A DNA stretch of 64,000 nt from Acetobacter sacchari (GTDB lineage: Bacteria > Pseudomonadota > Alphaproteobacteria > Acetobacterales > Acetobacteraceae), in the NCBI RefSeq assembly GCF_017377715.1, contig NZ_JAFVMF010000008.1, positions 124,001-188,000 on the forward strand, given 5' to 3'. How positions within the stretch are numbered: the stretch's first letter is position 1; each line of letters begins with the position of its first letter. Of the stretch, positions 33,161-42,191 are shown in pieces. The notes under the pieces were generated by a model. The model was not told the DNA's origin, ran no database searches, and was given only the letters and a program-made list of their open reading frames with translations. The position numbers and the translations under genes are program-made.

Positions 33161-34654
33161 ATGAGCATAATTCCCCATGTGATCGCAGGTCGAAAGACCG
33201 AAGGAGTTGGCTCGCGGCGGGCCGACGTTTTCAACCCGGCGACGGGCGTCGTCGCGCGGCATGTTGTGCTGGGCGCGCAGGAGGATCTGGAGGCGGCAGT
33301 GACGGCGGCGAAGGCCGCCTTCCCGAAATGGGCTGAGACGCCTCCGCTTACGCGCGCGCGCATCCTTTTTCGCGTCCGCGACATGCTGGAGGCTCGCGCG
33401 GACGAATTTGCGGCGATCATCACCGCCGAACACGGGAAGATTCTGTCCGACGCCAAGGGAGAGATCACGCGCGGCCTCGAAGTCGTGGAGTTCGCGACTG
33501 GAGCGCCGGAGTTGTTGAAAGGCGAGTTCACGGAACAGGTCGGACGCGGCATTGACGCTCATACCATGCGCCAGCCTCTGGGCGTGGTTGCGGGAATTAC
33601 GCCGTTCAATTTTCCGGTGATGGTGCCTTTGTGGATGGCGCCGATGGCTATCGCCACAGGCAACTGCTTCATTCTGAAACCGTCCGAACGTGATCCGTCA
33701 GCGGCGGTTCTCCTCGCCGACGTTTTCAAGGAAGCTGGTCTTCCCGACGGCGTGTTTCAGGTGGTGCAGGGCGACAAGGATATGGTTAACGCCATCCTCG
33801 TTCACCCTGATATTCAGGCCGTCAGTTTTGTAGGATCGACGCCGATCGCGAAGCACGTCTATGCGACCGGAACAGCGCACGGAAAGCGGGTTCAGGCGTT
33901 GGGCGGCGCGAAAAACCATGCGATCGTCATGCCTGATTGCGATCTCGACAAGACGGTCGATGCGCTGATCGGCGCGGCATACGGGTCTGCGGGCGAACGT
34001 TGCATGGCGATTTCCGTCGCAGTGGCGGTCGGACCGGTCGCAGATAGCCTGGTCGCCGGGCTCGCGGACAAGGTGCGGGCGCTTCGGATCGGCGAAGGGA
34101 CGAACAACGACAACGAAATGGGGCCGCTCGTCACCGGGCAACATCTAGCGCGCGTGAGCGGTCTGGTCGCCAGTGGGGCGGAGCAGGGAGCGACCGTCGT
34201 CGTGGATGGGCGGGACCATGTCATGCATGGCCATGAAAAAGGATTTTTCATTGGAGGCACTCTCTTCGACAACGTGACAGCCGATATGACGATCTACCAG
34301 GAGGAAATCTTCGGCCCGGTTCTCTGCGTTATGCGCGCGCCGGATTTCGAGACGGCGCTGCGGCTGGTGAATGACAGTCCGTTCGGCAACGGCGCGGCCA
34401 TCTTCACGCGGGACGGCGATACGGCCCGCGCCTTCACCCATCGGGTCAGGGCGGGAATGGTCGGCGTCAATGTGCCCATCCCCGTTCCAATGGCGTTCCA
34501 TTCTTTCGGCGGTTGGAAGGACTCCCTGTTCGGAGACCATCACATGCACGGGCCGGAGGGCGTGCGCTTTTTCACGCGCATGAAGGCGGTTACGACACGC
34601 TGGCCTGACGGAGTGCGCGCAGGCGCCGAGTTCGTCATGCCCACTCACGGCTGA
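33161..34654 (+). CDS. mmsA: CoA-acylating (methyl)malonate-semialdehyde dehydrogenase
   Basis: Aldehyde dehydrogenase of the MmsA/IolA type, which converts malonate semialdehyde to acetyl-CoA or methylmalonate semialdehyde to propionyl-CoA. The 497-residue protein has the MmsA-type start ([20 protein letters not shown]), [29 protein letters not shown], the catalytic Cys in [12 protein letters not shown] and the C-terminal [23 protein letters not shown] 33161 has an AGGAG site; the frame extends to 33074 without support. It precedes preT by 104 bases and fits the last step of reductive pyrimidine breakdown (beta-alanine to malonate semialdehyde to acetyl-CoA). Confidence 0.92.
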   Translation: MSIIPHVIAGRKTEGVGSRRADVFNPATGVVARHVVLGAQEDLEAAVTAAKAAFPKWAETPPLTRARILFRVRDMLEARADEFAAIITAEHGKILSDAKGEITRGLEVVEFATGAPELLKGEFTEQVGRGIDAHTMRQPLGVVAGITPFNFPVMVPLWMAPMAIATGNCFILKPSERDPSAAVLLADVFKEAGLPDGVFQVVQGDKDMVNAILVHPDIQAVSFVGSTPIAKHVYATGTAHGKRVQALGGAKNHAIVMPDCDLDKTVDALIGAAYGSAGERCMAISVAVAVGPVADSLVAGLADKVRALRIGEGTNNDNEMGPLVTGQHLARVSGLVASGAEQGATVVVDGRDHVMHGHEKGFFIGGTLFDNVTADMTIYQEEIFGPVLCVMRAPDFETALRLVNDSPFGNGAAIFTRDGDTARAFTHRVRAGMVGVNVPIPVPMAFHSFGGWKDSLFGDHHMHGPEGVRFFTRMKAVTTRWPDGVRAGAEFVMPTHG

Positions 34655-34758
34655 CTCTATGAAAGCGCTCGGCGGTTACTCCCGTCGGGCGTTTCTTTCC
34701 TTGCGCGTGCGTGTCGAATTCCTCCATGCTGTCGTTTTACGGATGAAACGGAGAGCGC

Positions 34759-36105
34759 ATGGATCGAGGGCCGGATATTGCGGCAGGGCGCGTGTCGCGG
34801 GAAATACTGGCGCTAAATTTCGCGGATGCACATCCGCCGCTGACCGACGCTCAGGCGGTTATAGAGGCTGACCGCTGTTACTTCTGTTACGATGCGCCCT
34901 GCATAGAAGCGTGTCCGACCGGCATCGACGTGCCAACCTTCATCAAAGGCATTGCGACCGGAAACCTTGCCGGCGCAGCGCGCACAATTCTGGAATCCAA
35001 TATTCTCGGCGGTTCCTGCGCGAGGGTTTGCCCCACCGAAATTCTCTGTGAACAAAAATGCGTGCGTAACGCGCAGGAAGAAAAGCCGGTGCAGATCGGC
35101 GCCCTGCAACGTCGCGCGACCGACTGGCAAATGGCCAAGGGCGTTCAGCCGTTTACGCGCGCAGCCGCGACGGGGCGTCGGGTCGCGGTCGTTGGGGCCG
35201 GTCCTGCGGGGCTCGCTTGCGCGCATCGCCTTGCGGTGCACGGGCATGAGGTGACGCTCTTCGATGCGAAGCCGAAGCCTGGCGGACTGAACGAATATGG
35301 CGTCGCGGCTTACAAAACGCCGGGCGATTTTGCACAGGACGAGGTGAATTTCGTTCTGTCCGTAGGCGGCGTGACGCTGGCGCCGGATCAGGCGCTCGGG
35401 CGCGACTTCACGATCGACACATTGCTGAACGACCATGAGGCGGTTTTTCTCAGTCTTGGACAGGCCGGGGCTCGCAAGGCGGGTCTGACTGGCGAAGATT
35501 TGTCCGGCGTTATGAACGCCGTCGACTTCATCGAGTCCATTCGCACCTCCGGGACAAAGGAGGATGTAGCCGTCGGCCGTCGTGTCGTCGTTGTAGGTGG
35601 CGGCAACACTGCAATCGACGCGGCGGTGCAGGCGAAGCGTCTTGGAGCGGAAGAGGTGACGCTGGTTTATCGTCGCGGACGTGAGACCATGTCGGCGACT
35701 GAGGTCGAGCAGGCATGGGCGCAGACCAATGGGGTGACGATTCGCCACTGGGCGGCTCCCGAGCGGATCGAGGGAGTGGGCGGTGCTGCGAGCGCCATTG
35801 CGTTCACGCGGGGCCGTGTTCTGGATGGGCGCGCCGTTCACGATGGAGAGGAATTCGTTCTTGAGGCCGACATGATTTTGAAAGCGGTCGGCCAGCATGT
35901 GGTATTCGACCCACTTGAAGGCAGCGGCGTCGAAACGGAGGGCGGGCGGATACGTGTGGATGCATTCGGCCGGACCTCGCGCCCCCGGGTCTACGCTGGC
36001 GGCGATTGCACGGCAGGCGAGGATCTGACCGTTGCTGCGGTCAGGGACGGACGGGATGCGGCGGAAGCCATTCATGCGGACCTTACGAAGAAGAAGGAGG
36101 TCTGA
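34759..36105 (+). CDS. preT: NAD-dependent dihydropyrimidine dehydrogenase subunit PreT
   Basis: Flavoprotein subunit of the bacterial dihydropyrimidine dehydrogenase, passing electrons between NADH and PreA. The 448-residue protein carries N-terminal Fe-S cysteines (CYFCYDAPCIEACPTG and CARVCPTEILCEQKC), an FAD site (VAVVGAGPAGLACAHRLA), GGLNEYGVAAYKTP, an NAD site (VVVVGGGNTAIDAA) and a C-terminal VYAGGDCTAGEDLTVAAV. The layout matches glutamate-synthase small-subunit-like PreT proteins. preA begins 3 bases after its stop, so the two are co-translated and form the PreTA complex that reduces uracil or thymine. Confidence 0.94.
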   Translation: MDRGPDIAAGRVSREILALNFADAHPPLTDAQAVIEADRCYFCYDAPCIEACPTGIDVPTFIKGIATGNLAGAARTILESNILGGSCARVCPTEILCEQKCVRNAQEEKPVQIGALQRRATDWQMAKGVQPFTRAAATGRRVAVVGAGPAGLACAHRLAVHGHEVTLFDAKPKPGGLNEYGVAAYKTPGDFAQDEVNFVLSVGGVTLAPDQALGRDFTIDTLLNDHEAVFLSLGQAGARKAGLTGEDLSGVMNAVDFIESIRTSGTKEDVAVGRRVVVVGGGNTAIDAAVQAKRLGAEEVTLVYRRGRETMSATEVEQAWAQTNGVTIRHWAAPERIEGVGGAASAIAFTRGRVLDGRAVHDGEEFVLEADMILKAVGQHVVFDPLEGSGVETEGGRIRVDAFGRTSRPRVYAGGDCTAGEDLTVAAVRDGRDAAEAIHADLTKKKEV

Positions 36106-36107
36106 AG

Positions 36108-37376
36108 ATGGCCGATCTTCGCAGTAACTTTATCGGAATCCGGTCGCCTAATCCGTTCTGGCTGGCGTCCGCGCCACCGACCGACAAGGCGTATAACGTG
36201 CGGCGCGCCTTCGAAGCCGGGTGGGGCGGCGTTGTGTGGAAGACGCTTGGCGAAGACCCGCCGGTCGTCAACGTCAGCAGCCGTTACGGCGCGTTGTCCT
36301 ATCGGGGCGAGCGCATGTTCGGCCTGAACAATATCGAGTTGATCAGCGACAGGCCCCTTGCGGTCAATCTTGCGGAAATAAAGGACGTCAAAAGAGATTA
36401 CCCTGACCGCGCGGTTATCGTCAGCCTGATGGTTCCTTGTGTCGAGGAGAGCTGGAAAGCGATATTGCCTCTGGTCGAGGAAACCGGAGCCGACGGGCTG
36501 GAACTGAATTTCGGCTGCCCACACGGCATGTCGGAGCGGAATATGGGCTCCGCCGTCGGGCAGGTTCCAGAATATGTCGAGATGGTCACGCGCTGGGTGA
36601 AACAGCACAGCCGGATGCCGACCATCGTCAAGCTGACGCCCAACGTAACGTCGATCCTCGCCCCCGCCCGTGCGGCCATGCGCGGGGGCGCGGATGCGGT
36701 GTCGCTGATCAACACGATCCAGTCTGTCGTTTCCGTCGATCTTGACGCAATGGCGCCGACCCCGGTCGTTGACGGCATGGGCACGCACGGCGGGTATTGC
36801 GGTCCCGCCGTCAAACCGATTGCGTTGCGGATGCTGGGAGAAGTCGCCCGCAGTCCCGATCTGGCTGGATTGCCGATTTCGGGCATCGGCGGAATTTCGA
36901 CCTGGCGTGACGCAGCCGAATTTCTCGTCATGGGCGCGTCCAACCTGCAGGTCTGCACGGCGGCTATGCATTACGGATTTCGTGTGGTCGAGGACATGAA
37001 AGACGGTCTGTCGAACTGGATGGACGAGAAGGGATTCGGGTCTCTTTCAGATGTGGTCGGGCGGGCCGTTCCGAATTTCGTCAACTGGAACCAGTTGAAT
37101 CTGAAATTCAAAACACTGGCGCGGATTGATCAGGATCTGTGCGTTCAATGCGGGCTATGCCACATCGCCTGTGAGGATACGTCGCATCAGGCCATCGCCC
37201 GTCTGCGCGTCGATGGCTCGCGTCGTTACGAGGTCATCGACGAGGAGTGCGTGGGCTGCAACCTTTGCGCCCATGTGTGCCCGGTCGATGACTGCATCAC
37301 CATGGCGCCGCAGCCGACCGACGGCGTGTTGACGTGGCCGAATCACCCGAACAACCCTATGTCGGGCGCACACTAG
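36108..37376 (+). CDS. preA: NAD-dependent dihydropyrimidine dehydrogenase subunit PreA
   Basis: FMN-containing catalytic subunit of dihydropyrimidine dehydrogenase, 422 residues. The TIM-barrel half includes NPFWLASAPPTDKAYNVRRA, ELNFGCPHGMSERNMGSAVG, VKLTPNVTSILAPARAA with the catalytic loop, and GIGGISTWRDAAEFLVMGAS. The C-terminal ferredoxin-like half has two Cys clusters (CVQCGLCHIAC and CVGCNLCAHVC) for two 4Fe-4S centres. ATG 36108 has an AAGGAGG site overlapping the end of preT. It is followed by a clear rho-independent terminator and then the ureidopropionase gene. Confidence 0.95.
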   Translation: MADLRSNFIGIRSPNPFWLASAPPTDKAYNVRRAFEAGWGGVVWKTLGEDPPVVNVSSRYGALSYRGERMFGLNNIELISDRPLAVNLAEIKDVKRDYPDRAVIVSLMVPCVEESWKAILPLVEETGADGLELNFGCPHGMSERNMGSAVGQVPEYVEMVTRWVKQHSRMPTIVKLTPNVTSILAPARAAMRGGADAVSLINTIQSVVSVDLDAMAPTPVVDGMGTHGGYCGPAVKPIALRMLGEVARSPDLAGLPISGIGGISTWRDAAEFLVMGASNLQVCTAAMHYGFRVVEDMKDGLSNWMDEKGFGSLSDVVGRAVPNFVNWNQLNLKFKTLARIDQDLCVQCGLCHIACEDTSHQAIARLRVDGSRRYEVIDEECVGCNLCAHVCPVDDCITMAPQPTDGVLTWPNHPNNPMSGAH

Positions 37377-37414
37377 GCTTTAATGTTCCGGCAGGCGGGT
37401 TGGCTGGACCTCGC

Positions 37415-37447
37415 GCCTCGGGCTTAGCCCGGGGCGTTTTCTTTGTT
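37415..37447 (+). terminator. Rho-independent terminator after preA
   Basis: GCCTCGGGC and GCCCGGGGC pair over nine positions (one G-U) around TTA, and GTTTTCTTTGTT follows at once. This is the best intrinsic terminator in the window. The ureidopropionase gene starts 20 bases downstream of it, so read-through or an internal promoter would be needed for its expression. Confidence 0.75.
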
Positions 37448-37466
37448 ACGCCGTAAGGAGAAAGAC

Positions 37467-38726
37467 GTGAGCGGTTTTGACGGCATTGGCGGCAACGTCA
37501 CGGTGGACGGCGGAAAATTATGGGCTGACATTCTGGAGACAGCTCGCTTCGGCGCGACCCCGAAGGGCGGCATCAGGCGTCTGACCCTGACCGAGGAAGA
37601 CCGGCAGGTTCGCGACTGGTTCGTCAGAACGTGCGAGGCTCTGGGCTGTGTCGTGACGTTCGATTCGATGGGCAACCAGTTCGCTCGTAGAGCAGGAACT
37701 AATCCGTCTTTGCCGCCTATCACTATGGGCAGCCATCTCGACACGCAGCCGACGGGCGGCAAGTTCGACGGCATTGTCGGTGTATTGGGCGGACTGGCCG
37801 TATTGCGCGCGCTGCACGAGTCTGGACGGGAGACGCGTCACCCGGTCGAGTTGATAAACTGGACAAACGAAGAGGGCTCCCGGTTCGCGCCTGCAATGCT
37901 CAGTTCAGGCGTGTTCGCTGGCGTTTTCACGGAAGAGGAGGCTTTGGCCAAGACCGACCGAGACGGCGTCCGCTTTGAGGATGCGCTGGTCGGCATCGGC
38001 TACCGTGGCGCGGAGCGTTGCGGCGATCATCCGGTCGCCGCGTATTTCGAATTGCATATTGAGCAGGGACCGATTCTCGAAGCGGAACGCAAAACCATAG
38101 GCGTCGTGACGGGCGTGCAAGGCATGCGGTGGTACGAGGTTACGGTGATCGGGCGCGATGGCCACGCGGGCGCCACGCCAATGGCGCTGCGGGCGGACGC
38201 ATTGGTGGGAACGGCGAAGTTGATCGAGGCGGTGCAATCCATCGCGTTGAAGCATGCGCCCGGCGCAGTGGGGACCGTCGGACTGCTTGAGAACCGTCCT
38301 AACAGCCGTAACGTGGTGCCGGGAGAGGTATTCTTCTCGGTCGATCTTCGCGATCCCGATGATGCGGTCATCGTGCGTATGGAAGAGGCGTTTCGGGCGA
38401 CTGCGGCTCAAGTCGCATCTGAATCCGGGTTGGAGATTACGATCGAGCTTGTCTGGGATTCTCCGGCGGTGCGTTTCGACCCGACCTGCATCGACGCGGT
38501 GCGCCGCGCTGCGGATTCTTTCGCCTATCCGGCGCGGGACATCGTCTCGGGCGCCGGGCACGATGCGGTGTACATGGCGGGCGTTACGCCCACGACGATG
38601 ATTTTCATCCCCTGCGCGGGTGGCGTAAGCCACAACGAGGAAGAAAGCGCCGAAACCGACGACGTCACGGCGGGAGCCAACGTTCTTCTTCGTGCTGTGC
38701 TGGATGCAGACGAAAGGCTGAACTGA
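37467..38726 (+). CDS. Zn-dependent beta-ureidopropionase / N-carbamoyl amino acid hydrolase
   Basis: M20-family amidase of 419 residues. Motifs in order: TMGSHLDTQPTGGKFDGIVG, INWTNEEGSRFAPAM, AYFELHIEQGPILE, GRDGHAGATPMALR, RNVVPGEVFFSVDLR, SGAGHDAVYMAG and GGVSHNEEESAE, including the metal ligands. GTG 37467 is preferred since a TAAGGAG site lies 6 bases before it; the frame reaches 37443 without a better site. Next to preTA and mmsA the likely substrate is N-carbamoyl-beta-alanine (from uracil) or its methyl analogue (from thymine). It is paralogous to the carbamoylase in the 7-20 kb operon. Allantoate amidohydrolase is an alternative. Confidence 0.87.
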   Translation: MSGFDGIGGNVTVDGGKLWADILETARFGATPKGGIRRLTLTEEDRQVRDWFVRTCEALGCVVTFDSMGNQFARRAGTNPSLPPITMGSHLDTQPTGGKFDGIVGVLGGLAVLRALHESGRETRHPVELINWTNEEGSRFAPAMLSSGVFAGVFTEEEALAKTDRDGVRFEDALVGIGYRGAERCGDHPVAAYFELHIEQGPILEAERKTIGVVTGVQGMRWYEVTVIGRDGHAGATPMALRADALVGTAKLIEAVQSIALKHAPGAVGTVGLLENRPNSRNVVPGEVFFSVDLRDPDDAVIVRMEEAFRATAAQVASESGLEITIELVWDSPAVRFDPTCIDAVRRAADSFAYPARDIVSGAGHDAVYMAGVTPTTMIFIPCAGGVSHNEEESAETDDVTAGANVLLRAVLDADERLN

Positions 38727-38772
38727 CGTCGGATTTAAAGACGTCGCAAGAACGCGGCGCCGGCTTTGCATG

Positions 38773-38798
38773 GGAGACGCCCTTGAAGGGGCGTCTCC
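38773..38798. terminator. Hairpin between convergent genes
   Basis: GGAGACGCCC and GGGCGTCTCC pair perfectly around TTGAAG, midway between the ends of two convergent genes. No T-run flanks it, but position and strength suggest a shared terminator. Confidence 0.55.
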
Positions 38799-38804
38799 TG
38801 CGCG

Positions 38805-40178
38805 TCAGGGGGTGCGTATCAGTTTGTGGTTGACGAACTCTTCAATGCCGAACTCTGAAAGTTCTCGTCCGTAACCGGAGTTTCCAATGCCGCCGAACGG
38901 CAGATCTGGCGCGGTCCCTGTCACGTCGTTGATGAACACCATGCCCGTCTCGATGCGTTCGGCGATCTTTTTGCCGCGCGCGACATCGCTGGTATGGACC
39001 GAGCCACCGAGCCCGTAAGGTGAGTCGTTGGCGAGCGCAACGGCTTCGTCGTCGCCGCTTACAGGGTAAATTGAGGCAACCGGCCCGAAAATCTCTTCAT
39101 AGAAGATCGGGTTGTCCTTGGTGATTCCTTTCAGGATCGCGGCTCCCATATAGAAGCCTTCCTGTTCAAGCTGTTTCCCGCCAGTGACCAGTGTGGCGCC
39201 GTTTTCCACCGCCTTTTCGACCTGCGAGATCGCACGCTTCATGGCGTCTTCGCTGCTCATCGGCCCGTGTGTGACGCCTTGTTCCAGCGGGTCGCCATAG
39301 CGGAATTCTGAAATTGCCTGCTCCAGACGAATGGTGAACTCGTCGACGAGCGTTTCATGTACGAACATCCGTTTGGCGGCGGTGCAGACCTGTCCGTTGT
39401 TGCTCATTCGGGCTGCGACGGCGCGGGGGACTACTTCGTCGAGATTGGCGTCGTCAAGCACGATGAAGGCGTCGGAGCCGCCAAGTTCCATGGTGCTTTT
39501 CTTAAGCGCGCGCCCGGCTTGGCCCGCAACGGCGCTTCCTGCGCGCTCACTGCCGGTCAGGGCGACGCCACGCACTTCGGGCCGCGCGATCAGCGCTTCG
39601 GACTGGTCGTTGGTAATGAACAGATTTGTGTATGCACCTTCGGGCGCGCCCGCTTCCCGGAACAGCGTTTCGAACGCTTCGGCACATTGCGGGACGCCGG
39701 GGGCGTGCTTCACCATAACGACGTTGCCGGACATCAGATTGGGGCCCGCAACGCGCGCCAGTTGATAATACGGGAAGTTCCAGGGTTCCACGCAGTAAAT
39801 TACGCCGAGCGGCTGGCTGATGACGGTTGCATGCCCGGTTTTGACTGGAAGCTCTTTGGGGGCGAGGAAAGTTTCTGCTTTTTCAGCGTAGTAAGCGAGA
39901 ATATCGGCGGAAACTTCGATTTCCCAGAGCGCCTCGGGAAGGATTTTTCCCATTTCCGTCGAAATAAGCCGCGCGTGCTTTTCCTTGTTCTGGCGCAACA
40001 GATCGGCGGCTTTCTGCATGATTGCGCGACGCTCCCCAAAGGACAGCTTGCGCCATGAGCTTTCCCAGAGCGCGTGGGCTTTCTCGAGCTTCGAGAACAT
40101 CTGCGCGTCGCTGTGGGTTTCGTACGTTTTTTCCGTCTTTCCAGTCGCTGGATTGATCGTGCGATACATGCTCATCAC
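38805..40178 (-). CDS. NAD(P)-dependent aldehyde dehydrogenase (succinate-semialdehyde type)
   Basis: Aldehyde dehydrogenase of 457 residues, close to the short succinate-semialdehyde dehydrogenase group (Sad/GabD-like). Landmarks are YRTINPATGKTEKTYE, EPWNFPYYQLARVAGPNLM, the catalytic Glu in TMELGGSDAFIVLDDA, the catalytic Cys in NNGQVCTAAKRMF, FYEEIFGPVASIYPV, and a C-terminal PFGGIGNSGYGRELSEFGI. Two adjacent Met codons open the gene. It lies behind the NCS1 permease gene on the same strand after 367 bases. A role in oxidising a semialdehyde from pyrimidine or amino acid catabolism is possible but not fixed by sequence. Confidence 0.9.
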   Translation of the reverse strand: MMSMYRTINPATGKTEKTYETHSDAQMFSKLEKAHALWESSWRKLSFGERRAIMQKAADLLRQNKEKHARLISTEMGKILPEALWEIEVSADILAYYAEKAETFLAPKELPVKTGHATVISQPLGVIYCVEPWNFPYYQLARVAGPNLMSGNVVMVKHAPGVPQCAEAFETLFREAGAPEGAYTNLFITNDQSEALIARPEVRGVALTGSERAGSAVAGQAGRALKKSTMELGGSDAFIVLDDANLDEVVPRAVAARMSNNGQVCTAAKRMFVHETLVDEFTIRLEQAISEFRYGDPLEQGVTHGPMSSEDAMKRAISQVEKAVENGATLVTGGKQLEQEGFYMGAAILKGITKDNPIFYEEIFGPVASIYPVSGDDEAVALANDSPYGLGGSVHTSDVARGKKIAERIETGMVFINDVTGTAPDLPFGGIGNSGYGRELSEFGIEEFVNHKLIRTP

Positions 40179-40545
40179 TCATTGCTCCGTCACGGCCTGA
40201 TCGGTCGTTTTGTTCGAGTGTCTGTATATGGGTGGACATAGACGTCCCGTGCAAGGCCACGGCCGCATTATCGGCGCGTCGTTGGCGTCGCTCTGCACTG
40301 CTCGACAATGCGACGTCAGGCTACCCCTGAGCTTCTGGCAGAGGTAAGCCTGTTTACGGCAATGACTCTGCCATTGCGTTCACATGGTTGTGTCCGCACG
40401 GCCCACAATCATAACGTGTGAACGCCGGGAAGTTGCGGGAGTGACCGGAGAGGCTTTTCCGATAGGCGTCTATGGCGGCTAAATTGTATTTTGTTCCGTC
40501 AGCCGCTTGCGTTGCAGGATTTCGTTCTGGTAAAGCCTGTTCTGC
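40179..40545. other. Intergenic stretch, no gene seen
   Basis: 367 bases between the NCS1 permease and the aldehyde dehydrogenase, both on the minus strand. No motif-bearing reading frame and no convincing hairpin were found. It should contain the promoter of the dehydrogenase. Confidence 0.4.
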
Positions 40546-41949
40546 TCAGATTTTTGCAGCGACTTCGTTTGAGGGATGCTGACGAAGGGAAGGCCAGCGC
40601 CGTGCGACATACCAGTAGAGTGGCGTGGTGATCAGCAGGCCAACGCACCAGGACAGATCGACGCCATGGAACAGCTTCGCCATGGGGCCGATATACATTC
40701 CATTGGCGAGGAACGGGACTTGCACGAGAATCCCGACAAAATAGCAGAAAAAAGCGGGCTTGTTGTAATGGCCATAGCGCCCGCCATCGGGTTCGAAGAA
40801 TGACGCGACGTCATAATCTCCCCGGTGGATCAGGTAGTAATCCGTCAGGTTGATGGAGGTCCACGGCACCATGACCGACATCAGAAGCTCGAGAAATTCG
40901 CTGTACGTTGAAAGAAAGCTCTTGGCCATGAAGAGGGCCATTGCGAGAGAGATCAGAAGGAGGATCAATGTGGTCGCCATGCGTGACCGGCTGGCGTGGC
41001 GCAGGTTGGGCGTGAAGGTTTGCACCACGGTGATGGTCGATAGCGTGCCGCAGTAAATGTTCATCGCGTTGGCGACAGAAATGCCGAGGGACAGGAGAAC
41101 CAGAATCGGCACAGCGGCCTGTCCGAGTTGCAGTCCGAGTGTCGATACGACTGAAGCTCCGTGCGCGATTACGCCAACCATGGCTCCGACAGTCATGACC
41201 AGCAGAGATCCAAGAACGCAGCCCGAGAAACTTGCGATGAACGCCTCTCGCTCGCCTTTTGCGTCGGGCGGCAGATAGCGCGAGTAATCTGAGACGTAGG
41301 GCGCGTAAGCGATCTGCCACAGCGCTGCAGTCGATATGGTTCCCAGAACTCCGCGTGTGCTCACAACGCCATCCTGTGCGCTGGCGATGACGTCCCAGCC
41401 ACTTATACCGATGGCGAACAGGCAGTAGAGAACTGCGAGCCCACAAAACAGGCTCATCAGTTTCGCCGAAATGTGAATCATACGGTAGCCGAACACGACC
41501 GGCAGCAGTGTCGCGATCGCGATGACCAGTATTCCGCCCATGCGTCCCACGCCGGGCAGGATGAACTCCAGCCCTTCGCCCCCAAGCACAAGATTCGACG
41601 CCGCGAAGCCGATATACATGAGGACGATCAGGACCGTGATTGGCGCTGCGCCGATGGAGCCGAACTGACCACGGGTCTGCACCATCTGCGGCACACCAAG
41701 ACGAGGCCCCTGCGCGGCATGCAGCGCCATGAACACACCGCCGATCAGGCTTCCGACCACCATGGAAACCAGCGCCGGAAGCAGCGGCAGCGCGTAGACT
41801 GTGGTGGCGAGCGCTCCTGTGACCAGTGTAAGCATCATCATGTTCGAGCCGAACCAGATGGTGAACAGGTCGCGAGGATGACCGTGCCGCTTGTCGAGAG
41901 GGATCGGATAGATCGTTTCCGCCTCGATCGCGGTCGCCGTATCGGTCAT
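40546..41949 (-). CDS. NCS1-family permease (pyrimidine, allantoin or urocanate type)
   Basis: Nucleobase:cation symporter-1 family permease of 467 residues with 12 helices. Family features are FTIWFGSNMMMLTLVTGALA, LGVPQMVQTRGQFGSIGAAP, QIAYAPYVSDYSRYLPPDAK and MVPWTSINLTDYYLIHRGDYD. ATG 41949 has an ideal AAGGAGG site; the longer frame to 42075 is rejected. It is divergent from hutU with a HutC-like dyad in the 242-base gap, and also lies beside the pyrimidine genes. The substrate could therefore be uracil/cytosine, or urocanate/histidine-related as with NCS1 carriers found in hut loci. A second permease of this superfamily is at 58.7 kb. Confidence 0.85.
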   Translation of the reverse strand: MTDTATAIEAETIYPIPLDKRHGHPRDLFTIWFGSNMMMLTLVTGALATTVYALPLLPALVSMVVGSLIGGVFMALHAAQGPRLGVPQMVQTRGQFGSIGAAPITVLIVLMYIGFAASNLVLGGEGLEFILPGVGRMGGILVIAIATLLPVVFGYRMIHISAKLMSLFCGLAVLYCLFAIGISGWDVIASAQDGVVSTRGVLGTISTAALWQIAYAPYVSDYSRYLPPDAKGEREAFIASFSGCVLGSLLVMTVGAMVGVIAHGASVVSTLGLQLGQAAVPILVLLSLGISVANAMNIYCGTLSTITVVQTFTPNLRHASRSRMATTLILLLISLAMALFMAKSFLSTYSEFLELLMSVMVPWTSINLTDYYLIHRGDYDVASFFEPDGGRYGHYNKPAFFCYFVGILVQVPFLANGMYIGPMAKLFHGVDLSWCVGLLITTPLYWYVARRWPSLRQHPSNEVAAKI

Positions 41950-42144
41950 CTGGCCTCCTTGGGGCGAGCGGTCGCGGTGCATAACGCCCAGAAATCGTAT
42001 CGTAACCGGAAGGGGATCCGGCGCAGACAATATTCTGCCTATGCGTGAGCTAGGCTGAAATTGCGCGGCGCCCATTGTTCAGGCGCCGCAGGATTCATAC
42101 CAACACGAAACGGATTGACAGGAAAAGACCATGCTTCTACTGAC

Positions 42145-42156
42145 TTGTCTATACAA
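42145..42156. promoter_or_regulatory. HutC-like operator upstream of hutU
   Basis: TTGTCTATACAA: TTGT and ACAA form a dyad around CTAT, in an AT-rich stretch 35 bases before hutU. GntR-family HutC repressors bind TTGTATA-ACAA-type sites and are released by urocanate. No hutC gene is in the window, so the regulator would act in trans. The site could also influence the divergent NCS1 permease. Confidence 0.5.
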
Positions 42157-42191
42157 TTAAACTCTCATCTACTCAGCAATGAGGTCGCCCG

